From NCBI RefSeq assembly GCF_036010325.1, contig NZ_CP108549.1, positions 2,294,001-2,358,000 on the forward strand: a stretch of 64,000 nt of DNA, in the 5' to 3' direction. The stretch comes from Streptomyces sp. NBC_01210 (GTDB lineage: Bacteria; Actinomycetota; Actinomycetes; Streptomycetales; Streptomycetaceae). Positions 40,802-48,773 of the stretch are shown here, piece after piece. Within the stretch, counting starts at the first letter, position 1, and the number at the start of each line of letters is the position of its first letter. The notes beneath the pieces were generated by a model. The model was given only the letters and a program-made list of their open reading frames with translations, was not told the DNA's origin and did not search any database. Both the position numbers and the translations under genes were made by a program.

Positions 40802-42087
40802 CCTCGATCGACAAAGCCGCGGCTCTCGCCCCCGTATCGGCGGACGAACTGCACGCGCTGCGGCGGCGTGTCACCGCCGTACTCATCGCCAGCCAGATCC
40901 TCGGCGGGCTCGGCGTCGCGACCGGTATCGCGCTGGCCGCCGTCCTGGCGCAGCAGGTGAGCGGGACCGAGGCGCTGTCCGGGCTCGCCCCGACCGCCAC
41001 CGTGGCCGGGACCGCGCTGCTCTCCATGCCGCTGGCCGCGCTGATGACAGCCCGCGGACGGCGGCCCGGGCTCGTCCTCGCCTATGTGATCGGGGCGTTG
41101 GGCGCCGGCGTGGTCGTGCTGGGCGCGGTCATCGAGAACTTTCCACTGCTGCTCCTCGGCATGGCCGCGTTCGGCGCCGGTTCGTCGGCGAATCTGCAGG
41201 CGCGTTTCGCGGCCGCCGATCTGGCCGAGCCGGAGCGGCGCGGCCGCGCCATCTCCAATGTCGTCTGGGCGACCACGATCGGTGCGGTGCTCGGCCCCAA
41301 TATCGCGGCCCCCGCGGGCCGCAGCGTCTCCGGGATCGGCATACCGGCCGCCGCGGGCCCGTTCGTCTGGGCTGCCGGGGTGTTCCTCGTCTGCGCCGTG
41401 CTGGTCCTCGTCCTGCTCCGCCCCGATCCGCTGCTGACCGCCCGCGCTCTGTCCCCGGCCGACCGCTCCCCCGAAGGGCGCTCGCTGCGGGCCGGGATGC
41501 GGGCCGTACGCGCGTCTCCGATGGCCCGGCTCGCGCTGGTCACCGTGGCCGTATCGCACACCGCGATGGTGTCGATCATGTCGATGACGCCGGTTGCCCT
41601 CAGCCACCACGGGGCGGGGATCCAGCTGATCGGCCTGGTGATCAGCGGCCATATCGCGGGCATGTACGCCCTCTCGCCGCTGATGGGCTGGCTGGCTGAC
41701 CGTATCGGCAGGCTCGCGGTGATCGGGCTGGCCGTTGGACTCCTCTCCGCGGCCGCGCTGCTGGCCGGTACGGCGGGAACGAGCCACGGGCAGACCGCAG
41801 CCGGTCTCTTTCTGCTCGGTCTCGGCTGGTCGGCGGGCGTGGTGTCCGGGTCGACGCTGCTCACCGACTCCGTGCCGCAGCCCGCCCGCGCCGCTGTGCA
41901 GGGCCTGTCCGACCTGGCCATGAGCACAACGGCGGGTATCGGAGGCGCGGCCGCCGGCCTGATCGTCGCACGGGCGAGTTACGGCTGGCTGAATCTGGTG
42001 GGCGCCTGCCTGCTGCTGCCGATGGCGGCGCTCGCCGTGCGCAGAGCGCTCAGCCGACCGGTTCGCTCAGCCGACGGGAGCCGGTGA
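40798..42087 (+). CDS. MFS transporter (drug-export type)
   Basis: 429-residue major facilitator with about 12 hydrophobic segments; the loops ALMTARGRRPGLVLAYVIG and GWLADRIGRLAVIG carry motif A-like sequences after helices 2 and 8. Substrate unknown. GTG 40798 overlaps the stop of the HIT-like gene. Followed by a strong terminator hairpin at 42161. Confidence 0.88.
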   Translation: MTSIDKAAALAPVSADELHALRRRVTAVLIASQILGGLGVATGIALAAVLAQQVSGTEALSGLAPTATVAGTALLSMPLAALMTARGRRPGLVLAYVIGALGAGVVVLGAVIENFPLLLLGMAAFGAGSSANLQARFAAADLAEPERRGRAISNVVWATTIGAVLGPNIAAPAGRSVSGIGIPAAAGPFVWAAGVFLVCAVLVLVLLRPDPLLTARALSPADRSPEGRSLRAGMRAVRASPMARLALVTVAVSHTAMVSIMSMTPVALSHHGAGIQLIGLVISGHIAGMYALSPLMGWLADRIGRLAVIGLAVGLLSAAALLAGTAGTSHGQTAAGLFLLGLGWSAGVVSGSTLLTDSVPQPARAAVQGLSDLAMSTTAGIGGAAAGLIVARASYGWLNLVGACLLLPMAALAVRRALSRPVRSADGSR

Positions 42088-42160
42088 GGAGGCATCGGGC
42101 ACCCCACGGCCGGGGCCGGCAGGAAGCCCGGATCCAGGAAATTCACCGCCCGGAAATCTT

Positions 42161-42190
42161 TCGCCGACCAGCGTCTTCGCTGGTCGGCGA
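42161..42190 (+). terminator. Terminator after the MFS gene
   Basis: Perfect 13-bp stem (TCGCCGACCAGCG/CGCTGGTCGGCGA) with a TCTT tetraloop, 73 nt after the MFS stop, followed by a weak T-rich stretch (CTCCGTCTTT). Confidence 0.8.
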
Positions 42191-42336
42191 CTCCGTCTTT
42201 GGTGCACCCAATGTTGCTCACCGGGGCGGGTCCTCAGCCCCTGTCCAACATGGCGTGAACGCGCCAAACTCGCGATGCAGCACACCCCCACGCACGGCAT
42301 TTCCCCGAGTTCCCCCGCCTCGGACAGGAGAGACCG

Positions 42337-43173
42337 ATGTCAGCAGTGCGCCCAGGACGTTGCCTCGCTTCAGCCGCCGTCACCAGCCTCGTCACGGCCC
42401 TGGCGGCCGCAGGACCCGCCGCCGCGGCCGAACCGCCCGCCCCCGCAGCGCCAGGAGCTTCGTACAAGGCGGCCCACGACACTCTCGGCCCGCAGAAGCT
42501 CACTGCCGAACAGCGCAGACTCACCACCAGGAAGCAGGTGGAGGCGGCAAGATCGTACGACGCTGTCTCCACGCGCTCGGCGCAGGCCGGATACGTGCTC
42601 TCCGGCGGACTGCACCAGTCGCAGAAGACCTCGTACTGGTGCGGCCCCGCCACGCTCGTGATCGCCCAGTCCGCCCATGACGAGGTGGCCGGCCGCTCCC
42701 AGCAGACCGCCGCGACCCTCCTCAAGACCACAACCAGCGGCACCGCCTGGTACGGCGTCAACATCAACGTAGCGAATCCGACCGGCTATCCGATCGCGGA
42801 TGCGCTCAACAACCGCCTTCCGGGTGCGGGTTACGTACCGAAGGCGCTGCCGTACACCCCCACCGCCACCGACAAGGCGAACTTCAAGCAGCACATCGTC
42901 CACAACACCGACAACGACTACGCGATCGCGGGCAACGCCTGGGAGGTGCCCGGCGGGCCCCATCTCGTCGGCCACCCCAATATCGAGATCTTCCACTGGG
43001 TCGCGATCGACGGATACAACGGCGACACCTCGGCCGGACAGGTCAGCTACCTCGATCCCGTGGGCGGGGTGAGCACCAGCGTCATCTCCTGGGCGGGCAG
43101 CGTGCCGAAGTCGGCGCGGATCTCCTCCGACACCATCACCACGATCATGGGTGGCCGTGGGTACGTCTGGTAG
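42337..43173 (+). CDS. Secreted C39-family peptidase-like protein
   Basis: 278-residue exported protein with signal peptide (MSAVRPGRCLASAAVTSLVT ... AAAA) and a C39-like papain-fold domain. The likely catalytic Cys is in TSYWCGPATLVIA, His in FHWVAIDGYNG and Asp in YLDPVGG. The pro-region at 30-80 is charged. ATG at 42337 has AGGAG 6 nt upstream. The end overlaps the following lipoprotein gene by 23 nt. Substrate unknown. Confidence 0.85.
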   Translation: MSAVRPGRCLASAAVTSLVTALAAAGPAAAAEPPAPAAPGASYKAAHDTLGPQKLTAEQRRLTTRKQVEAARSYDAVSTRSAQAGYVLSGGLHQSQKTSYWCGPATLVIAQSAHDEVAGRSQQTAATLLKTTTSGTAWYGVNINVANPTGYPIADALNNRLPGAGYVPKALPYTPTATDKANFKQHIVHNTDNDYAIAGNAWEVPGGPHLVGHPNIEIFHWVAIDGYNGDTSAGQVSYLDPVGGVSTSVISWAGSVPKSARISSDTITTIMGGRGYVW

Positions 43174-44908
43174 ACCCTGGCCCCGGCGCCCGGCAGTCGG
43201 TGCGGCACTGCTGGCGGGCATCGTTCTCACCGGATGCTCGTCGGCCCCCGCCCCCGCCCCCACCCCCACCCCGGCGCCGAATCCCACCGCACGGTCGGCG
43301 CCTTCCGCCAGTGGGACCACGCGGACCGCCTGCGAGGTCCCACTGCCCGCAAGCTGGCGCACCGCCTTCGCCGCCGGCGAGCTCAGGGTCCCGGCAGGCG
43401 AGCGGGCCGTCCTCACCGAGGTGGGGCCCGCGGCCCGCTGGACCGTCGTGCAGCTCTCGGACGACCGGCGGCGACGCGCGGCCCTCGTCCGGGACGGCAG
43501 GTCTCCGCGCACGCTCCTCGACTTCGCCGACCCCGTCGAACACCAGCTGCTCAGCGCCGACGTCGACGGCCAGTGGGCGGCCTTCGCGGTGCTCGAGGGC
43601 CGTACACTCGCCAGCCCCTGGACCCTGCGCAGCTGGGACGAGCGCACCGGCCGTACCCGCGTACTGGCCCGCTCCGGCGGCCGGCCCGGCCCACTGCCGC
43701 AGCCCGTCGTACGCGGCGGGAGGGTCTTCTGGGCCCAGGGGACGGGCGGCGGCAAGGTCACCGTCTACGTCGCGCCCGCGTCGGGAGGCGCGCCGCGCGC
43801 CCTGCACACCGGCGTCCTCGACACGCCCTTCGCCGCGGGCGAGCTGCTCGCCTGGCCCGAGGCCGACGCGTCCGGCACGGCCACCCGCCTGTCGGCGGTG
43901 TCGTTCGCGACGATGCGCGCCGCGCCGCTGCCCGCGCCGCTCGCGAAGCTGCGCGACTTCCGCTCGGCAGCCTCGGACGAATCGAGCACCTCGGACGGAT
44001 CGAGTACCTCGGACGGATCGGACCGCTCGGACCGCTCGGACCGCTCCACCTGGGCGTGGATCGCCGGCGAGCAGGAGCCGAAGCTGATGGTGTGGCGTGA
44101 GGGGCAGCCCGCGCCGGTCGCGGAAGTGACCGGTTCGCCCGCGGCGGAGGGCATCGACCAGGTGGGCATCAGCGGCGAGTTGGTCACCTGGCGTACGCCG
44201 GAGGCCGCATACGCCCTCGACCTCCGCTCGGCGGCGTACTCCCGTATCACCCCGCAGTACGGCTATGCCCAGGCCAGAGGCGGTGCGCTGGCCATCGCTC
44301 ACAGCGAGGGTGATGCGAAGGCGGCAGGCTCGCGCTCGGTGATCCAGGTGGTACGGGCGGACCGGCTGCCCGAAACTGCCGGAGTGCGGCTGACGTTTGC
44401 GCAACCCGCCGCTGTGTCAGAGATGGTGACATGCCATCACACGAGCTTGCGCTGTCCGAAGAAGTGGGGGAGGCGCTCGCCGCGCGCCGCCCCGTCGTCG
44501 CCCTGGAGTCGACGATCATCGCGCACGGACTGCCCCGTCCGCGCAATCTGGCCGTCGCCGAGGAGCTGGAGGAGCTCGTACGGCTCGGGGGCGCCGTTCC
44601 GGCCACCGTCGCCGTACTGGACGGCCGGGCCCATATCGGACTGGACAAGGCTCAGTTGGAGCGGATCGCACGGGATGACGACGTACGAAAGTTCGGCCAT
44701 CGGGATCTCGCGCCCGCGCTGGCAGCTGGGGCCAGCGGGGCGACAACCGTGTCGGCGACGGCATTCCTGGCGGCGCGGGCCGGTATCCGGGTCTTCGCGA
44801 CCGGCGGGCTCGGCGGTGTACATCGCGAGTGGACCGAGACGCAGGACGAGTCGGCGGACCTGCGGCTGCTGGCGCAGACGCGGATCGCGGTGGTGTGCGC
44901 GGGCGTGA
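43151..44908 (+). CDS. Lipoprotein with beta-propeller-like repeats; 3' end probably frameshifted
   Basis: Exported lipoprotein: basic N terminus, hydrophobic core and lipobox (GIVLTGC). The body (about residues 60-410) has TolB/propeller-like strands. A repeat-rich insert (DESSTSDGSSTSDG, then DRSDRSDRS) is encoded around 43975-44050. As read, the frame runs to 44908, giving 585 residues and a 478-nt overlap with psuG in another frame, which is implausible. Removing one A in GAAACTG near 44373 would give a natural end LPELPECG with a stop at 44391-44393, so I think the true gene is about 414 residues. GTG 43151 or 43157 starts it. Confidence 0.65.
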   Translation: MAVGTSGRPWPRRPAVGAALLAGIVLTGCSSAPAPAPTPTPAPNPTARSAPSASGTTRTACEVPLPASWRTAFAAGELRVPAGERAVLTEVGPAARWTVVQLSDDRRRRAALVRDGRSPRTLLDFADPVEHQLLSADVDGQWAAFAVLEGRTLASPWTLRSWDERTGRTRVLARSGGRPGPLPQPVVRGGRVFWAQGTGGGKVTVYVAPASGGAPRALHTGVLDTPFAAGELLAWPEADASGTATRLSAVSFATMRAAPLPAPLAKLRDFRSAASDESSTSDGSSTSDGSDRSDRSDRSTWAWIAGEQEPKLMVWREGQPAPVAEVTGSPAAEGIDQVGISGELVTWRTPEAAYALDLRSAAYSRITPQYGYAQARGGALAIAHSEGDAKAAGSRSVIQVVRADRLPETAGVRLTFAQPAAVSEMVTCHHTSLRCPKKWGRRSPRAAPSSPWSRRSSRTDCPVRAIWPSPRSWRSSYGSGAPFRPPSPYWTAGPISDWTRLSWSGSHGMTTYESSAIGISRPRWQLGPAGRQPCRRRHSWRRGPVSGSSRPAGSAVYIASGPRRRTSRRTCGCWRRRGSRWCARA

Positions 44909-45339
44909 AGTCGATCCTTGATGTGCCGGCGACGCTGCAGCGGCTGGAGACGCTGGGCGTCGGCATCCTCGGATACGGCACCGACCGCTTCCCCGGCTTC
45001 TATCTGACCTCGTCCGGCGAGCCCGTCGACTGGACGGTCCGTACGCCGGAGGAGGCGGCGGAGGTGATCCAGGCGAAGGAGGCTCTCGGCGGCCCCGAGT
45101 CGGCGCTGATCGTCGCCAATCCGGTGGCGGAAGGGGAGCAGCTGGATCCGGTGCTGCACGACCGGGTGCTCGGCGAGGCGCTGGACGAATGCCGGGAGCG
45201 GGGCATCCGCGGCCAGGCCGTGACCCCGTTCCTCCTCGACTATCTGATGCGGCAGACCGAGGGGGCTTCGGTGGAGGCCAACCTGGCGGCGGTGCGCGGC
45301 AATGTGCGGCTGGCGGCGCGGATCGCGGCGGCCCTGTGA
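44431..45339 (+). CDS. psuG: Pseudouridine-5'-phosphate glycosidase
   Basis: Cleaves the C-C glycosidic bond of pseudouridine 5'-phosphate to uracil and ribose-5-phosphate. 302 residues. Family blocks: RRPVVALESTIIAHGLP, TTVSATAFLAARAGIRVFATGGLGGVHR (in two parts), VVCAGVKSILDVPATLQRLET and GFYLTSSGEPVDW. The lysine in VKSILD is the expected catalytic residue. The stop overlaps the GTG of the following PfkB kinase by 4 nt, the normal partner (pseudouridine kinase), so the pair makes a salvage/catabolic pathway for modified nucleosides. Confidence 0.93.
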   Translation: MPSHELALSEEVGEALAARRPVVALESTIIAHGLPRPRNLAVAEELEELVRLGGAVPATVAVLDGRAHIGLDKAQLERIARDDDVRKFGHRDLAPALAAGASGATTVSATAFLAARAGIRVFATGGLGGVHREWTETQDESADLRLLAQTRIAVVCAGVKSILDVPATLQRLETLGVGILGYGTDRFPGFYLTSSGEPVDWTVRTPEEAAEVIQAKEALGGPESALIVANPVAEGEQLDPVLHDRVLGEALDECRERGIRGQAVTPFLLDYLMRQTEGASVEANLAAVRGNVRLAARIAAAL

Positions 45340-46373
45340 CCGAGGACGCAGCAAACGTGGGTACACGGACCGAGGACGCAGCGACCGAGCGCACACCGAC
45401 CGAGGACGCAGTGACCGAGCGCACACCGACCGAGGCCGCAGTGACCGAGCGTACGCCGACCGAGGACGCGATGACCGAGGCCCCGGTGACGGCAGGGGCG
45501 CTGCTCGTCATCGGGGATGTCGTCACCGATATCGTGGCCCACCACCGCTCCCCGCTCGCCCGGGGGACGGACACGGCGGCCCGGATCCGTGTTCTGCCGG
45601 GCGGAGCCGGCGCCAACGCGGCGTGCTGGGCGGCGCATTGGGGCTGGGGAGACGTCCGCTTGCTGGGGAGGGTCGGCGACGGCGAGGCGGGCTGGCACGA
45701 GAAGCGGCTGCGGAACGCGGGCGTCCGTCCTCTCCTGATCCCGGACCCGGAGGCCCCGACCGCCACCGTCATCGCCCTCGTCGACGCGACCGCCGAGCGG
45801 ACGTTCCTCACCGACAGTGGCGCGGTGCTGCGGATATCCCCGGCAGACTGGTCGCCGTCGCTGCTGGACGGCGTCGCCCATCTGCATCTCTCCGGCTATC
45901 TGCTCTTTGCCGACACCAGTCGCCAACTGGCCCTGCTCGCCCTTGAGTCGGCGCGGGCCCGCGGCGTCCCGGCGAGTGTGGACCCCGCCTCGGCGGGCTT
46001 CATCGCCGAGCTCGGCGTGGACCGCGTGCTGGCAGCGCTCGACGGCGCGGACGTCCTCATCCCCAACGCCGACGAGGCGCGCCTGCTCGCCGGCCTGTCC
46101 GACCCGGCAGGCGCCGCCGCCGTACTGAGCCGCCAGGTCCCGCTCACCGTCGTCACCCTGGGCGCCGAAGGAGCGCTGGTCGCGGAGTCCGGCAGGGTCA
46201 CGGCCCGCGTCCCGCCGGTCCCCGCCGATGCGGTGGACACCACGGGCGCCGGCGACGCCTTCACCGGCGCCTTCCTCGCCGCCCGGCTGGCAGGGGCGGA
46301 TGCCCGGGAGGCTGCCGCGCAGGGCTGCCGGGCCGGCGCGGAGGCGGTGAGGGTGATCGGCGGCAGGCCGTAG
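45336..46373 (+). CDS. PfkB-family kinase, probable pseudouridine kinase
   Basis: PfkB/ribokinase-family sugar kinase coupled to psuG, so most likely pseudouridine kinase (PsuK role). LLVIGDVVTDIVAHH and LPGGAGANAACWAAHWG are the N-terminal signature; DTTGAGDAFTGAFLAA is the ATP/catalytic signature. 345 residues from GTG 45336 (GTGA overlap with the psuG stop), or 300 from ATG 45471, which is the usual family length. The extra N-terminal 45 residues are almost wholly a 10-residue repeat (TERTPTEDAV type) encoded by the tandem repeat at 45361-45480, so the real start is uncertain. Confidence 0.85.
   Translation: MTEDAANVGTRTEDAATERTPTEDAVTERTPTEAAVTERTPTEDAMTEAPVTAGALLVIGDVVTDIVAHHRSPLARGTDTAARIRVLPGGAGANAACWAAHWGWGDVRLLGRVGDGEAGWHEKRLRNAGVRPLLIPDPEAPTATVIALVDATAERTFLTDSGAVLRISPADWSPSLLDGVAHLHLSGYLLFADTSRQLALLALESARARGVPASVDPASAGFIAELGVDRVLAALDGADVLIPNADEARLLAGLSDPAGAAAVLSRQVPLTVVTLGAEGALVAESGRVTARVPPVPADAVDTTGAGDAFTGAFLAARLAGADAREAAAQGCRAGAEAVRVIGGRP
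45361..45480 (+). repeat. Four contiguous 30-nt tandem repeats at the psuG-kinase junction
   Basis: Copies at 45361-45390, 45391-45420, 45421-45450 and 45451-45480, differing by a few bases. The unit includes ACCGACCGAGGACGCAGTGA, so copies two and three each contain a GTGA resembling the original GTGA overlap start at 45336, and the last copy carries ATGA. In frame with the kinase. Confidence 0.92.
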
Positions 46374-46377
46374 CGCC

Positions 46378-47016
46378 TCAGCCCAGTCCGCCCCACGCCG
46401 GACGGTTCGCGTCGTCGGCCCGTACGAGCACATCGGCCGCCTCTCCCGGGCCCACCTCGTCCTCGTACCGTTCGAACGCGGGCAGCGTCCAGCGCTCGCT
46501 CTCCTGCGTACGCCGTCGGAGCGCAGCGGACGACAGCCGCAGATGCACGCTGAGATCGAACGGGAACCAGTGCCCGAGAAGGAACGGCCCGTGCAGCAAC
46601 AGCACGCCGCCGGGCGGCAGTTCAACATGCGGGCTGCGGGTCGCCCGGTCGGTCGCCGGATCCCACAGATCGGGCAGCACACGCCCGCTGCCACCCGCCT
46701 CCAGCGGCCCGAAGACCTCCCGCCACAGGGCCCCGGTATCGAACCAGCCGCTGTAGTACGAGTCCGGATCCTCGCGTCCGTACTCGTACCGCAGCGAGGC
46801 GGGCCGCAGAAACCCGCCCGTCCCGACCACGAGTACGCCGCGCCCGCGCAGCCGCAATGCCTCGGCGACCCGCTCCGCGAGCGCACCGGTCGGCGCGGCG
46901 GGAGCGCCGTCGACACCGATGCGCAGCCAGGGACTGCCGTCCTCGGCCTCGGTCTCCATGACCCGGCCGACGAGCGCATCGGCCAGCCGCTCCCAGGTGA
47001 TCGCTTCGAGTCGCAC
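46378..47016 (-). CDS. Uridine kinase-like protein with degenerate P-loop
   Basis: 212-residue protein similar to actinobacterial uridine-kinase-like proteins: RIGVDGAPAAPTGALAERV at the P-loop position, VVGTGGFLRPASLRYEYGR, SYYSGWFDTGALWREVF, LPPGGVLLLHGPFLLG and HLRLSSAALRRRTQ. The usual G-K-S/T of Walker A is absent (APTGA), so ATP use is uncertain. GTG 47016 preferred (VRLEAITWERLADAL). It converges on the pseudouridine genes with a 4-nt gap, which suggests a pyrimidine nucleoside theme. Confidence 0.75.
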   Translation of the reverse strand: MRLEAITWERLADALVGRVMETEAEDGSPWLRIGVDGAPAAPTGALAERVAEALRLRGRGVLVVGTGGFLRPASLRYEYGREDPDSYYSGWFDTGALWREVFGPLEAGGSGRVLPDLWDPATDRATRSPHVELPPGGVLLLHGPFLLGHWFPFDLSVHLRLSSAALRRRTQESERWTLPAFERYEDEVGPGEAADVLVRADDANRPAWGGLG

Positions 47017-47084
47017 GCGCTCATCATCGCCCTGCCGGGTGCCGGCGCGGCGCATCGGAGCCGTCCGCCGGCCCGGCCACCCCG

Positions 47085-47575
47085 CTACTTACCGGCGCAG
47101 GGCGGGGCGTCCGCGTCGTCCGACAGCGGGCTGCCCGCGGGCAGCAGATACGTCACGTACAGCACGACCGGCTCGCTGCCGAGGTTGCGTCCGATGTGCC
47201 GGGGTTCTTGCCGGACGGCTCGATGAAGGCCGTGCCGGCCGGGCTCACCTCGACGGAGCAGTCGTCCAGAGTCCGGGTCAGCGTCCCGGACTTGACGACG
47301 GCGAGGAGCTGTCCGGCGTGGGTGTGCCAGCCGGTGTACCCGCCCGGCGCCACCGTGATCGTCCGTACGACCACATCGGTGCGGCCCTTGGCCTTCAGCT
47401 TCAAGGTCCCCTGGGACACGCCCTGCGCGAGCACCGTCGCAGAGACGCCGCTGCCGGGCGTGGCGTTAGCGGCGGACGGCACGGTCGCGAGCGCCCCCAG
47501 ACAGCCGACCAGGACCATCGCGGTGCGGGCACGCCCCTGCCGTCTGCTCTGCGGCATCAGTCCTCTGAACCCCAT
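47085..47575 (-). pseudogene. Exported cupin-domain protein, frameshifted
   Basis: Signal peptide (RTAMVLVGCLGALATVPSA ... ANA) and a small cupin fold: GGYTGWHTHAGQLLAVVKSGTL holds the metal-site histidines, and AFIEPSG the second block. As read it stops early at 47153, giving SGKNPGTSDATSAASRSCCT. In the adjacent frame the same DNA continues RHIGRNLGSEPVVLYVTYLL ... PPCAGK to a TAG at 47085-47087, exactly the C terminus expected. So one base is missing near 47199-47206 (AACCCCGGC on the minus strand). ATG at 47575 has GGAGG 5 nt upstream. Real decay or sequencing error cannot be told apart here. Confidence 0.8.
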
Positions 47576-47781
47576 GGAACCCTCCAACTCCTCGGCGCGG
47601 CCCCGGCGTTCCCTGGCGAACACCCCCCCGCACTGTCGCCAAACTGCCTCAAGGTATCCGATGGGCGCCCGGCCGAACGCGTACTCTGACGATCTCGACG
47701 CCGCGATCAGCCCTATCGGCCGAATCGGCAGGAACCGGGCCGTCCCTGTCGAATCGGCCGCTTCCTGAGTGGATACCTCCA

Positions 47782-48555
47782 GTGACCCAGTGCTCCACCT
47801 GCTCCGTCCCCGTCCACACCCAGTTCGCCTCCCCGGACCTGATCGAGCAGATCGTGTACGGCGGCCTGGATCCGGCCACCGACCCGGCCTGGGAGTCCTC
47901 GGGCGCGGCGACCCGGGAGGAGTACGGGCGCTGGTGCGGCCATCTGTGCGGTATGACCTGTCTGCGCATGGCCCTCGGTCCAGGGTCCCCCTCGCTCTTC
48001 GAACTGCGCGACGGAGCGCTGAAGTACGGCGCCTACACGGAGGACTCCAACGGTGCCATCCACGGCCTGATCTACGCGCCGCTCGCCACGTACGCGCAGG
48101 AAGTACACGCGCTGACGGCCACCGTCCACCGCCAACTGACTCCGGAGGAGATCCTCTCGCTCCTCGACGAGGGCAGGACGGTGATGGCCTCAGTGCACTA
48201 CGAGATCCGCAACCCGGACCGCCCGGCGCCCGGCAGAGGCGGCCATCTGGTGCTGCTCACGGGTCGTACGGAGGACCGCGTGCACTTCCACAATCCGTCC
48301 GGGACGACGCCGGAGACGCGAGCGGCCGACCTCCCGCTGGCCGGCTTCGCCCGCTTCTTCGCGGGTCGGGGGGTCTCCTTCGCGCCCGGAATGACACCGG
48401 AACAGGGACCGGCACCGGAACCGGAACCGGAAACGGGATCGGAATCGGCACCGGCACCGGCACCGGCACCGGCACCGGCACCGGGGGCAGGAAACAGCGG
48501 GCCGGGAAATGGCCGGGAAAAAGGGCCGGGAATGGGAGCGGGCCCGGGGGCGTAG
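47782..48555 (+). CDS. C39-like cysteine peptidase with low-complexity tail
   Basis: 257-residue protein without a signal peptide. WCGHLCGMTCLRMAL holds the likely catalytic Cys, RGGHLVLLTGR the His and VHFHNPSG the third residue of a C39/papain-like triad. The last 65 residues are low complexity (EPEPETGSESAPAPAPAP, then G/N-rich), encoded partly by a GCACCG hexanucleotide run near 48448-48483. GTG 47782 start. It converges on the tRNA-like locus, and its last codons overlap that locus's terminator hairpin. Confidence 0.75.
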   Translation: MTQCSTCSVPVHTQFASPDLIEQIVYGGLDPATDPAWESSGAATREEYGRWCGHLCGMTCLRMALGPGSPSLFELRDGALKYGAYTEDSNGAIHGLIYAPLATYAQEVHALTATVHRQLTPEEILSLLDEGRTVMASVHYEIRNPDRPAPGRGGHLVLLTGRTEDRVHFHNPSGTTPETRAADLPLAGFARFFAGRGVSFAPGMTPEQGPAPEPEPETGSESAPAPAPAPAPAPGAGNSGPGNGREKGPGMGAGPGA

Positions 48556-48569
48556 CCGGCCCCCGAGCC
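48541..48569 (-). terminator. Terminator hairpin downstream of the tRNA-like pair
   Basis: An 11-bp stem with one G-U pair (GGCTCGGGGGC/GCCCCCGGGCC on the minus strand) and a 7-nt loop. It overlaps the end of the convergent C39-like gene and can terminate both transcripts. Confidence 0.65.
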
Positions 48570-48628
48570 CTGTGATGCCACCCATGTCGCACGCCGGCAC
48601 GCTTGAGAACCCGGGTCAGTCGTTATGT

Positions 48629-48697
48629 CGCCGCGTCCTGCCTTTGGACCACCGCGTATCGAGCTACGCGGGCCGGACTTGAACCGGCATCTCGACG
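48629..48697 (-). ncRNA. Circularly permuted tRNA-like element 2
   Basis: Minus-strand order: 3' anticodon-stem strand CGTCG (48697-48693), 4-nt variable loop, T arm GCCGG-TTCAAGT-CCGGC (48688-48672), 3' acceptor strand CCGCGTA (48671-48665), 6-nt linker GCTCGA, 5' acceptor strand TACGCGG (48658-48652), TG, D arm GTCC-AAAGGCA-GGAC (48649-48635), G, 5' anticodon-stem strand CGGCG (48633-48629). Acceptor 7/7, D 4/4, T 5/5 and anticodon 5/5 (one G-U) all pair. This is a tRNA body with halves swapped, so the anticodon loop is at the two outer ends. No CCA is encoded. The anticodon cannot be read because the loop is open. Confidence 0.75.
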
Positions 48698-48773
48698 CAC
48701 CAGGGCCCGGGCCCGGTCGATCCGGCGATCGGCGGCGAATGCTGAGTCTGGAGCAATAGTCTGAGATTGATCG

